Under the pieces are notes generated by a model that searched no databases, was not told the origin of the DNA, and worked only from the letters and a program-made list of their open reading frames with translations. From Shewanella glacialimarina (GTDB taxonomy: Bacteria; Pseudomonadota; Gammaproteobacteria; Enterobacterales; Shewanellaceae): 64,000 nt of DNA. The stretch's first letter is position 1, and each line of letters opens with the position of its first letter. Of the stretch, positions 49,173-56,077 are shown piece by piece. Position numbers and translations under genes: made by a program. The stretch covers positions 2,542,001 through 2,606,000 of the forward strand of contig NZ_CP041216.1 in NCBI RefSeq assembly GCF_020511155.1, given 5' to 3'.

Positions 49173-49675
49173 AATTTTTCACCTGCTTGTTTTTCAATTG
49201 ATTCAATAACCTTTTCTAGTTGCGTGCCTCTTGACGGTTCATATGGAATTGATGAAGCCGCTAACACGGCCATTTTATAGTCACCCTTTTGAATGGCAAA
49301 ATTAGATACTTTTTCTAAAGCCGAACCTCTAGATGGATCATATGGAATTTGGGATGCGGCGATTAACATAAGTTCCGTTTGAGAAGGTTCTTTACTTATT
49401 TCATATGGAATTGTGTATTGAACAACTTCATTACGAGTAGACGATGAGCCAATATTTGATGTTATTGCTGTAAAAGCCCAAATAAAAGCAGGCATCGCCA
49501 ACATAAATGCAAACATACCAACAAAGTCTAAAAGACCTGCAACTGCTTCCGACACGGGACTGGTTTCAGTTTTACCATCAGAGGAGCTCTCGGCAGGTTT
49601 AAAAGTTGCAGCCTTATACAAACCAACAAGGGCTGTAGCTAAAATGATTAATTGAATTACTAATTCTGTGCTCAT
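49145..49675 (-). CDS. Two-helix membrane protein with IPY-PSRG repeats
   Basis: 176 aa from MSTELVIQL (longer frame to 49801 rejected). Membrane helices at about 3-22 and 45-68, then a cytoplasmic or periplasmic tail. The tail has a partial and two full copies of an about 35-residue unit around IPYDPSRGSALEKV / IPYEPSRGTQLEKV. The repeat looks like a short helical hairpin series. Not a family I recognise. Its stop is inside attC-like site 5. Confidence 0.65.
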   Translation of the reverse strand: MSTELVIQLIILATALVGLYKAATFKPAESSSDGKTETSPVSEAVAGLLDFVGMFAFMLAMPAFIWAFTAITSNIGSSSTRNEVVQYTIPYEISKEPSQTELMLIAASQIPYDPSRGSALEKVSNFAIQKGDYKMAVLAASSIPYEPSRGTQLEKVIESIEKQAGEKLPNKKISND

Positions 49676-50003
49676 ACTTTTGAATTGCCTAATAGCGTGA
49701 ATCAGATAAACATTCACAGAATGCCAATCAAAATCCAGCGTCCATATAACTTTGATTACCAATAATTTCAGCAACTTATCAGATTTCACATTTCTAATCA
49801 ATCACTCTTTAGTCTAGGCGAAAGCGGAAGTCTACATAACCGCTTAATATTCCCTTATTTTTTCTAAGTCTTTAAAACGCAAACGCTTTGCTTTAGGTAG
49901 CAAATAGCCGTGTGATCAAAGGTTCTCGATGACACCATGATAGCTTTATAAAATGGCTGAAGGGTTATCGATAACTCAGTTAAATGATAACTCATCAGTA
50001 AAA
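49676..50003. other. Intergenic stretch before the C4-like RNA
   Basis: 330 bp. Holds one copy of a ~34-bp sequence (about 49868-49901, tttaaaacgc core, also at 51746-51779). No gene or terminator was recognised. The promoter of the 176-aa gene should lie here. Confidence 0.4.
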
Positions 50004-50033
50004 TTGACAAATGCACCTGAGTGGGGCGATACT
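50004..50033 (+). promoter_or_regulatory. Promoter of the C4-like RNA / rha transcript
   Basis: TTGACA (50004-50009), 18-bp spacer, GATACT (50028-50033), placing the start near 50040. It is the best sigma-70 match upstream of the structured region. Confidence 0.6.
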
Positions 50034-50039
50034 GTTTAG

Positions 50040-50119
50040 GCATTGGCAAAATCCAATGCCGGGATTCGAACCCCGCAGTTTCACAGGCGCAATTGTCGCC
50101 AGCCTAGTGCTGGTTTTTT
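50040..50119 (+). ncRNA. C4-like antisense RNA upstream of the second antirepressor
   Basis: About 80 nt between a promoter and an intrinsic terminator (ccagc-ctagt-gctgg then TTTTTT, 50099-50119). Three further stems: cattgg/ccaatg, cggg/cccg and ggcg/cgcc. Two exposed blocks, ttcgaac (50066-50072) and tcacagg (50081-50087), are complementary, in the right antiparallel order, to gttcgaa (50196-50202) and cctgtga (50184-50190) in the downstream leader. P1/P7 C4 RNA works this way: encoded upstream of the antirepressor on the same strand and pairing with two leader blocks. The assignment is by architecture, not by covariance model. Confidence 0.65.
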
Positions 50120-50146
50120 ATTGCGTGACTCGGCGCATCACTACTA

Positions 50147-50275
50147 TGATGGGCTGGGTGAGGCAACCTTCGGGTTGGCCGTTCCTGTGACGGTAGTTCG
50201 AACCTTGCTCAGCTCATCACCCAATGATTCGAACCGTTAGGTGATGATTACTCTCGAACACAGGAGTGTCACCCA
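50147..50275 (+). promoter_or_regulatory. Structured leader of the rha mRNA
   Basis: A 17-bp helix with four G-U pairs joins 50147-50163 and 50203-50219. It encloses two hairpins (caacc-TTCG-ggttg, and ccgt/acgg) and the C4-complementary blocks. A second fold, ggtga (50240-50244) with tcacc (50269-50273) and actc with gagt, hides the GGAG ribosome site of rha. A 14-codon frame starting ATGATG at 50146 ends within the complementary block, the place of P1 icd, but has no clear ribosome site. Confidence 0.6.
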
Positions 50276-50860
50276 ATGAATTTACAACAGTCTAAAAACT
50301 ACCCTGCACAATTGGTCTTTATTAACGGCCAACAAACCATTACCAATTCACTGATCGTCGCCGATTATTTTGGCAAACAACATAAAGATGTATTACGCAA
50401 AATTGACCGTATTCTAGTCGATGCCCCAAGTGAATTTACGTCAGCGCATTTTTGCGCTAACGTGCAAAATCAACAGGTTGGCACCAGTCAACGTGATTTA
50501 AAGTGTTACCACCTGACCAAAGACGGTTTCATGTTTTTAGTGATGGGCTTTACCGGTGCCAAAGCTGCCGAACTTAAGATCAACTTCATTAATGCTTTTA
50601 ACGAAGCCCAAAAGCGACTTAGCCGCACGACACACCCGTTTGAGCGTCAGCGCATGATGTTTACATGGGAAGGCGGCAAAATAGTCAGCTCGCAACCGAT
50701 AAATGATGACCAGTTTGTCACCAGCCGCGATAAATTAGTGCAGTACATGCGCGAACCCCGCTTTTTATCTCTTGAGCAATTGCTAGAAATCAGTGAAGCC
50801 GCAAACCAACAAATTGCGACACTAGCAAGACTGGCAGAGAAACAAGCCCGTTTACGATAA
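50276..50860 (+). CDS. Rha-family antirepressor / phage regulator
   Basis: 194 aa. Rha domain (about 15-115): QTITNSLIVADYFGKQHKDVLRKIDRI, CYHLTKDGFMFLVMGFTGAKA, ELKINFINAFN. The C-terminal 80 residues are helical with no KilAC domain. GGAG ribosome site nine bases from the ATG. Opposite in strand to its neighbours, with its own promoter, leader and terminator. Rha-type proteins interfere with phage repressors or lytic control. The second such gene in this prophage; the two share only the N-terminal domain. Confidence 0.85.
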   Translation: MNLQQSKNYPAQLVFINGQQTITNSLIVADYFGKQHKDVLRKIDRILVDAPSEFTSAHFCANVQNQQVGTSQRDLKCYHLTKDGFMFLVMGFTGAKAAELKINFINAFNEAQKRLSRTTHPFERQRMMFTWEGGKIVSSQPINDDQFVTSRDKLVQYMREPRFLSLEQLLEISEAANQQIATLARLAEKQARLR

Positions 50861-50882
50861 AAAACCGCAGTTAAACGCCCAT

Positions 50883-50911
50883 AAAAATGGCTACATCAAG
50901 TAGCCATTTTT
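50883..50911 (+). terminator. Intrinsic terminator after rha
   Basis: Twelve-bp stem aaaaatggctac / gtagccattttt, loop atcaa. A copy of the same hairpin region recurs at about 51793-51828. Confidence 0.85.
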
Positions 50912-50947
50912 GTTTGTAGGTAATCAGCGTGTGTGGTTATGTTTTGG

Positions 50948-51042
50948 TACCAACGCCCTGTTAACAGGCAAAAACAGTTGGTTAAAATTAGCGACGAAGG
51001 TGCGCAAGCCTACTGTTTCTGTCCTTGTTTTATTTGTTAGGC
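50948..51042 (-). repeat. attC-like site 6 (long)
   Basis: 95 bp. On the - strand it starts with a perfect GCCTAAC then aaataaaacaaggac, and ends cctgttaacagggc-GTTGGTA. The arms acagaaacag / ctgtttttgc form the imperfect stem of a VCR-like site. It lies between rha and the HTH gene at 51165. Confidence 0.6.
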
Positions 51043-51164
51043 TTTTTAATTTAATAGCCTGATCTTTTGCTTATAGTATTAAATATATATTTAAAACACA
51101 AATTGACATCGAACAATGAAATGAATACCATGTATACAAATCAATACATCAAGAGTATATATAA

Positions 51165-51497
51165 ATGCCACCTAAACATCCTGTACCTGCTTTATTTGAT
51201 CATTTTGGCATGCCTGCGATCAAACCTTCAGATGAGTTTACAATAGTTTATAAAGGCGGAATGCTACAAGCCTCTGTTAAGCGTAAATCGGGTAAAGTAG
51301 AAACTATAACCCAAACAGTTGGTGGAAAAGGATTTAGCCAAATGTCAAAATTTGATCCTGATGACATGAGTGAAGTTGAACGCAATAAATTAATCAAAAA
51401 AATGTATAACAATGGGAGAGGTGAAAGCCAATCTGCATTAGGACAAAAATTTGGTTTAAGGCAACCTCAGGTATCTCGAATAGTAAATAAGGAGTGA
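51165..51497 (+). CDS. Small helix-turn-helix protein in a cassette
   Basis: 110 aa. The C-terminal HTH (about 68-110: ERNKLIKKMYNNGRGESQSALGQKFGLRQPQVSRI) is of the resolvase/invertase-like or ParB-like HTH type. The N-terminal beta-rich region has FTIVYKGGMLQASVKRKSGKVE. It lies between attC-like sites 6 and 7 but in the reverse orientation, as some toxin-antitoxin cassettes do. It probably regulates its own transcription. Not recognised further. Confidence 0.65.
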   Translation: MPPKHPVPALFDHFGMPAIKPSDEFTIVYKGGMLQASVKRKSGKVETITQTVGGKGFSQMSKFDPDDMSEVERNKLIKKMYNNGRGESQSALGQKFGLRQPQVSRIVNKE

Positions 51498-51502
51498 TTA
51501 AA

Positions 51503-51556
51503 ACCTAACTGCTTACTGAACGCCTCGACCGATAAAGCCGCCCGCTTAAGTTATTG
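51503..51556 (-). repeat. attC-like site 7
   Basis: 54 bp. Read on the - strand it ends in a perfect GTTAGGT. Core and length match site 4 closely (ggctttatcggtc). It marks the right end of the cassette block. Confidence 0.6.
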
Positions 51557-51670
51557 ATTAATAGCATCCTACATTTTCTATGTCTTTGAAGTAAAGCAAT
51601 TTAATGACTCTTACACTCAAATATAAAACGTAAATGGCACGTTAAAAGTGTCAACGTCAAATGTAAAAAA
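51506..51670. repeat. Long direct repeat, copy 2
   Basis: Same orientation as the copy at 47945-48115: attC core, then cctacattttctatgtctt, gactcttacactcaaatata and tcaacgtcaaatgtaaaaa (51651-51669). The two copies flank the segment with the HEPN membrane gene, the repeat protein, rha and the HTH gene, so homologous recombination could delete it. Confidence 0.75.
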
Positions 51671-51745
51671 CAAAACTAACAATATCAATACATTAGAGTA
51701 AGACGTTACAGCTACCAAAAGTTAGCTTAGTATTTTTTGCTTGGC

Positions 51746-51828
51746 CTTTAAAACGCATACGCTGTGCTTTAGGCAGCAGAAAACCACCGTTAAACGCCCA
51801 TAAAAATGGCTACATCAAGTAGCCATTC
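51746..51828. repeat. Duplicated X1-X2 segment
   Basis: Two blocks adjacent here, X1 (51746-51779, tttaaaacgca core) and X2 (about 51793-51828, the aatggcta hairpin), also occur at 49868-49901 and 50873-50910. There they flank the C4-RNA/rha unit. Either rha was inserted between X1 and X2, or this copy lost it. Within a 400-bp stretch (51498-51896) without a gene. Confidence 0.6.
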
Positions 51829-51896
51829 TTTTCTTCGTAGCCAATAATCGCGGGTGACAATGAGTTAGCAAGGAATACATCTGTATTTTTAGTAAG

Positions 51897-52136
51897 TTAT
51901 CGCCTTACTGATTTAAATGCAGTGTGCACGATTTTGACTAATACTTTTTCTTGTTCAAAAGAAATGGGAACGGAACGATCGTAATCCCAACAGAAACCAT
52001 TGTCCTTGGTAAAAACGTTTACCGCTAACTTTTGGGGTAAGTCGTCGGCTCTTTTCAACTCATTTTGAATTATCTCTTCGATGATCGACATTTCAGAGGT
52101 GGATTCAATACAATACAATTCTGTGGCGTTACTCAT
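51897..52136 (-). CDS. Small acidic protein, unrecognised
   Basis: 79 aa from MSNATELYCIES with AAGGA upstream. Helical N terminus, then DNGFCWDYDRSVPISFEQEK. First gene on the - strand after the Q-like gene but 400 bp away, preceded by three tandem actagtga units (52147-52170). No family recognised. Confidence 0.55.
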   Translation of the reverse strand: MSNATELYCIESTSEMSIIEEIIQNELKRADDLPQKLAVNVFTKDNGFCWDYDRSVPISFEQEKVLVKIVHTAFKSVRR

Positions 52137-52539
52137 AGTCATCCTTAACTAGTGAACTAGTGAACTAGTGTTACATCAATTTAACCAGTGCATTAAAAGT
52201 AGCATCAAACTGAAGTTATAGGCACAAATTTTTAGGCGATCAAAAGTTGTGGTTTAAGACGATCAAAAGTTGAGTGGAATTGCGCACTATCATATGTAGG
52301 GTAAAACACAATTAATTCATTAACTTAATAGGTTTATTTTTTAGGTAAAATTGAATAGCAGAGATCAAGCCCATAAAACAACAACGCAACCCCCTAAATT
52401 TTTCATAAATAGTGAAGCACTGCGCTTATCCACCACCGCAGTGCACCGAGCCAGAAGGACCCATTTATTTTTTAACCTCAAATGATAACAGCTCGCATTT
52501 GAGGTGAGTCAACCCAACACCTTGAATTATCAACATATC
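52137..52539. other. Intergenic region downstream of the Q-like gene
   Basis: 400 bp. Three direct actagtga units at 52147-52170; two cgatcaaaagttg units at 52237-52249 and 52260-52272; a hairpin cctcaaatg / catttgagg near 52480-52505 that may terminate the Q transcript. No gene seen. The repeats resemble transposon-end multimers but there is no transposase. Confidence 0.45.
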
Positions 52540-52908
52540 TCACTCCACTATTTCAATCTCTGCCCTTCTCAACCAGTACACATAAGACTTCTTACTATCG
52601 AATCCCATCAAGGCCCACTGCCCTTTGCAGACATAGTGCGCTCTAATGGCCCGTATGCATTGCGGTGCTAACTGCTCAATCATCATATCGAACTGCCTTA
52701 CTTCACGCGGGGGCGTTATCTCGACCACTGCCGAACTGCCGTAAACAATCACCTCGCCTAACTTGTCGCACTGGCTTCGGCTTGCGAACCCTTGTCCATA
52801 TTCTTGATGGGCCCAATAGTTACCCCAGCGTGTTAATCCATGACGTAACGCTTTCATGTTCAGCGTTACTTGTTGATGCTGCAGCTGCTGCACATTAATC
52901 TTCGCCAT
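52540..52908 (-). CDS. Q-like late antitermination protein
   Basis: 122 aa. The pattern LRHGLTRWGNYWAHQEYGQGF and the later AHYVCKGQWALMGFDSKKSYVYWLRRAE match the phage antitermination Q family (PF06530 type): a conserved N-terminal WG block and a C-terminal helix-turn-helix-like sigma-4 region. Last gene of the early leftward operon and coupled to the XRE gene by TAATG. Expected to let polymerase read through the tR'-like terminator at 44.95 kb. Confidence 0.75.
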   Translation of the reverse strand: MAKINVQQLQHQQVTLNMKALRHGLTRWGNYWAHQEYGQGFASRSQCDKLGEVIVYGSSAVVEITPPREVRQFDMMIEQLAPQCIRAIRAHYVCKGQWALMGFDSKKSYVYWLRRAEIEIVE

Positions 52909-53126
52909 TATTCTTCACCACTAATAAGCGCACTTATTTCATCTATCCCTAACTTAAACACCTGGGCGCATATTGCCGAAACATCATCAAATGGCACTCT
53001 CACATCACCCCGTTCCCAACGCTGATAAGTCCGCTCGCTTACCCCATAAATCTCGGCCACTTCGGTCTGGGTTAGCCCGCGAATATTCCTGCCCGTTTTC
53101 AAAAAATCAAACCCGCGTAATGCCAT
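52908..53126 (-). CDS. Small XRE-type helix-turn-helix regulator
   Basis: 72 aa from MALRGFDFLK (GGGGG upstream; an ATG nine codons earlier is possible). A single HTH: GLTQTEVAEIYGVSERTYQRWERGDVRVP. Immediately upstream of and coupled to the Q-like gene, so made with it. It could be the activator that reads the palindromes at the late promoter; this is a hypothesis. Confidence 0.75.
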   Translation of the reverse strand: MALRGFDFLKTGRNIRGLTQTEVAEIYGVSERTYQRWERGDVRVPFDDVSAICAQVFKLGIDEISALISGEE

Positions 53127-53180
53127 TTCGCCCCCAAAAACCTCTAATTGCATATTCTACTAACAATGATGCAGTGATCA

Positions 53181-54440
53181 TCACAGCCAGCCACTTGCAG
53201 TCAGGGTTTGACCGTTCCCAACTTCCACTGACGATCTAGGCAATATCTCGGGCGCAACAGAAGAAAATCCACGATAAATTAAATATTGATGGTATTGGTC
53301 TAACGCTTGGCTCATGCCCTTATCTAGGGTTGATTTAACATACTTACGCAGCAGCACAGGCAAGGCATGATTAAGCAATCGTTCACCAATCATCGTATCG
53401 ACACCTAAGTCAGCAACAATGGTCCTAAACAAACGGCGTAAATCATGGCTAGTGAAATGCTTAAACCTAATCTGGGTATGCCAATCATGAGCAGAACGAA
53501 TTGAAATAGCGCCAACACTGCCAGGGAACAAATACGCCCTTTTGCCAACATGCTTCAACTGCCAACGCTTATAATGCTCAATAAGTGCCTTAGCTGAATC
53601 GGTCATAGGCACTCGATGCTCTTGGTTATTCTTGGCATTGCTGGCAGGTATCACCCAATAATCACCCGCAAAGTGCTCCCATCTAGCTAATCGAGTCTCG
53701 TTAATGCGAGTACCAAACATCATCATCAACACAAACAACATCTGCACCGGCATCACCACTGCACCTAAACGAGTAAACAATTTAGCTAAATCAGACTCAA
53801 ACAACCGAGTATCAACCACATCACCCACCTTAATTGAATACGTCACCCGATAACCGGCTAGCGGATTAGCATTAATCAATCGCAGCTTTGACGCCACAGC
53901 AAACACCGCTTTTAACTTATTCACTGCCTCACGAATGTACTTAGGCGAAAACCCCTCAACCAACATAGGCTTAACCAAATAGCCGTCAATCGTCATAAAA
54001 CTCACATTCGCTAAACGAACATCAGCCAACCTCGGCAACAAATGACACTTGATCATCGACTTAATATTACTGCGCCAACTTTTGCTGTAGGTAGTGTTAT
54101 TGGCAATGTGTTCCTGGTACCACTCAAGCAAACTGCCGACCGAATCAAACTGCCCCGTCACCATGCCGCCCACATTACGTTTAGCCAACATCACCGGTAA
54201 GTCAGCACACAAGGTTTTAATACACATGCTTGGCCAGGTGCCCACCTTTTGCCAAACCGTTTTACCGTTTTCATTCAACACCAAATGAACACTCGCCCGC
54301 GTTCGGCCAGTTGCTGCACGTAAACGAATTTCAGGAAATTGAGGATCACGATAATCACGTATAACACCACCGCTTAACCAACGTTTTAACGCCGCATCGT
54401 TTAACTTGCCCACCTCAACCCCTTTCGCAGCCTTCACCAT
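53181..54440 (-). CDS. Tyrosine recombinase (phage integrase family)
   Basis: 419 aa from the ATG that overlaps the upstream stop (TGATG). N-terminal arm-binding-like domain (about 10-90), SAM-like core-binding domain (about 95-195), catalytic domain with Arg245, Lys270, His332, Arg335, His358 and Tyr367 all present. It lies within the replication operon rather than next to attL. Either it is the prophage integrase in an unusual place, or a second recombinase with the true int beyond 64 kb. Confidence 0.88.
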   Translation of the reverse strand: MVKAAKGVEVGKLNDAALKRWLSGGVIRDYRDPQFPEIRLRAATGRTRASVHLVLNENGKTVWQKVGTWPSMCIKTLCADLPVMLAKRNVGGMVTGQFDSVGSLLEWYQEHIANNTTYSKSWRSNIKSMIKCHLLPRLADVRLANVSFMTIDGYLVKPMLVEGFSPKYIREAVNKLKAVFAVASKLRLINANPLAGYRVTYSIKVGDVVDTRLFESDLAKLFTRLGAVVMPVQMLFVLMMMFGTRINETRLARWEHFAGDYWVIPASNAKNNQEHRVPMTDSAKALIEHYKRWQLKHVGKRAYLFPGSVGAISIRSAHDWHTQIRFKHFTSHDLRRLFRTIVADLGVDTMIGERLLNHALPVLLRKYVKSTLDKGMSQALDQYHQYLIYRGFSSVAPEILPRSSVEVGNGQTLTASGWL

Positions 54441-54670
54441 CAAGCCACCAACCTGTATTCCCAGGCATGGCACCTATCACGGCGGCGCTTTTGCTTAACC
54501 GAATGAGGTAAATCACGCCATCTAGCACTCAATGCCGTTTCGCTATCGTGCACACCAAACTGGTCAAAACACTGCTGCTGGATCTCATACAGCGTTAAAA
54601 AACGGCCTGCACTCAACACACGACACAAACGCTCTTTTTGGGTTAACGGTTTTTTAACTGGGTTATTCAT
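54440..54670 (-). CDS. Small winged-helix-like phage protein
   Basis: 76 aa from MNNPVKKPLT, overlapping the P-like gene by 8 bp with AAGGAG upstream. The helices KERLCRVLSAGRFLTLYEIQQQCFDQFG, ETALSARWRDLP and a basic C terminus suggest a winged helix of the type used by small phage nin-region proteins. Coupled to the recombinase gene. Confidence 0.7.
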   Translation of the reverse strand: MNNPVKKPLTQKERLCRVLSAGRFLTLYEIQQQCFDQFGVHDSETALSARWRDLPHSVKQKRRRDRCHAWEYRLVA

Positions 54671-55325
54671 CGTTAGCACTCCTTAAACCAAGTTGACGTC
54701 TAAAACTTGCAACAAAGGCCTTGCCCTCAGCAGGTTCAATGCGCCGTGTCGCACGGGTCGATAACGCCTTAGGCAACTCAACGTCAACCAACTCACCTTT
54801 GCCGTACTTACGACACATAATCTGGTACTGGCGGGTAAACATGATCAACACATCTTTTTCAATGCCCGTCGCAAACAACCACGAGCCACACTCACGCACC
54901 GCCAACCTAACAACATCATGGCTCCACTTGTGTTTCATCGGGCTGTGATAATGTTTTTTAGCCTCACGAAACGCCGAATCCAAATCAGGCAAACCAAAAT
55001 CACAAGCTGTAGGCATACACCACAACGCAAACTGGCGTGGCGTTGGCCAAAACTGGCGGTCACCCTGCTCACGTCTAGCCCTGTTCAACCCCATTTGCAC
55101 TTGTTCTTTGGTTCTAACTCCCTGCAAAGCCAACGTTTTAAGCCACTCACTTTTGTGGGCTGCTTCATCCTCAACCTTTGGCGCGCCAACCGGAAACAAC
55201 ACACGAAGTTTATTAAACACACTGTCAACAATCGCCATATCCATAGCCGATGGCTGCTTGTTAGCGCGGCCAGCGTTTGGCATTCCCACCTGAGTTGAAT
55301 TAATCACTGACTGAATCGATTTCAT
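54663..55325 (-). CDS. Replication protein P-like (helicase loader)
   Basis: 220 aa. Resembles lambda P/Phage_P family: AIVDSVFNKLRVLFPVGAP, then EWLKTLALQGVRTKEQVQMGLNRAR, REQGDRQFWPTPRQFALWC. P proteins take DnaB from the host and deliver it to the O-bound origin. Its start overlaps the O-like stop (ATGA), the lambda O-P order. Confidence 0.85.
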   Translation of the reverse strand: MKSIQSVINSTQVGMPNAGRANKQPSAMDMAIVDSVFNKLRVLFPVGAPKVEDEAAHKSEWLKTLALQGVRTKEQVQMGLNRARREQGDRQFWPTPRQFALWCMPTACDFGLPDLDSAFREAKKHYHSPMKHKWSHDVVRLAVRECGSWLFATGIEKDVLIMFTRQYQIMCRKYGKGELVDVELPKALSTRATRRIEPAEGKAFVASFRRQLGLRSANDE

Positions 55326-56077
55326 ATCAAGGGATCCTCAGGGTCAAAAACAGCGTGTGACCAATCAGCCTTAACCGCTTGCCTAGCAACCAAGCCAGCG
55401 TTAACCAACCAATCAAATTCAAAACCAATCCAGCAACGTGACACGCACAACTCAAAAACCGCATCAACCGAACAACCCGCCTCAACCGCTTTCACCAAAT
55501 GCGGTGCCAGGCGATTTATCGCAGTTTGGGTTAACTTGGCTTTTTTCTGCTTACGCACGGCTAACCAATCTTTAAAAACTTGTTTGCCTGGCAAAGCTGG
55601 CCAACTTGAAAAATCAAAAGGTGATTTTTTTGATGTGGTGACTAAATCTTTTAAAGATTCATTGACTGGTTCTAAAGTGACTGGTTCTGGGTGCAGGAGA
55701 TTCACTAGGGGTAGTGCAGCAGATTCACTAGGTAGTGCAGCAGATTCACTAGGGGGTAGTGCGACAGATTCACTAGGTAGTGCAGCAGATTCACCACCTA
55801 AACCTGTGTTTTCATCAAAATCCAGATGAAAAACATTAGACGAATTACCCTTAACACCCTTGCGATATTCACGACGTAAAAAGCCCGACTTTTCGAGTTT
55901 TTTCACATGGTCCATCACGCTACGACGGCTCATTTCACACTGCTCAGCAATGTAATTATAACTAGGCCAACACTCGCCTTGGTCGTTTGCATTATCAGCC
56001 AGTTTAAGTAACACCAACTTGCGCAGCGGATTACCCACTTTCGCCTTCATGGCCTTAACCATTAATTCCATACTCAT
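55322..56077 (-). CDS. Replication initiator O-like, winged-helix N terminus
   Basis: 251 aa from MSMELMVKAMKAKVG (GGGAG upstream; a GTG five codons earlier is possible). N-terminal winged helix of HTH_36 type (NDQGECWPSYNYIAEQCEMSRRSVMDHVKKLEKSGFLRREY). A central stretch repeats the heptad SESAALP about five times. The C-terminal half (about 165-251) interacts by analogy with P. The DNA of the repeat block is a set of iterons, as in lambda O where the origin lies inside the gene. Confidence 0.8.
   Translation of the reverse strand: MSMELMVKAMKAKVGNPLRKLVLLKLADNANDQGECWPSYNYIAEQCEMSRRSVMDHVKKLEKSGFLRREYRKGVKGNSSNVFHLDFDENTGLGGESAALPSESVALPPSESAALPSESAALPLVNLLHPEPVTLEPVNESLKDLVTTSKKSPFDFSSWPALPGKQVFKDWLAVRKQKKAKLTQTAINRLAPHLVKAVEAGCSVDAVFELCVSRCWIGFEFDWLVNAGLVARQAVKADWSHAVFDPEDPLI
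55691..55798. repeat. Iterons inside the O-like gene (putative phage origin)
   Basis: Five units of tagtgcagcagattcactagg or variants begin near 55691, 55712, 55733, 55757 and 55778, spaced 21 bp except for one 24-bp step. A T/A-rich, low-GC segment lies just to the left (55620-55680). Spaced repeats inside the initiator gene match the lambda ori layout. The alternative is a simple coding repeat of the SESAALP heptad. Confidence 0.65.

Noticed and set aside
50055..50080. tRNA-like T-arm (ggttcgaatcc on the - strand)
   Set aside because: Only a T-arm-like hairpin is present. No matching acceptor, D or anticodon arms could be built on either strand. The region is better explained by the C4-like RNA.
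45296..51556. Integron integrase (intI) or attI site in the cassette block
   Set aside because: No tyrosine recombinase lies in the block. The recombinase at 53181 lacks an evident IntI-specific insertion and is in the phage operon.
52147..52170. Three actagtga units as an operator or IS end
   Set aside because: Simple 8-9 bp tandem repeat with no dyad symmetry or partner; left as a note only.
55691..55798. CRISPR-like array
   Set aside because: Units are contiguous without unique spacers and lie in frame inside a coding sequence; iterons or coding repeats explain them.
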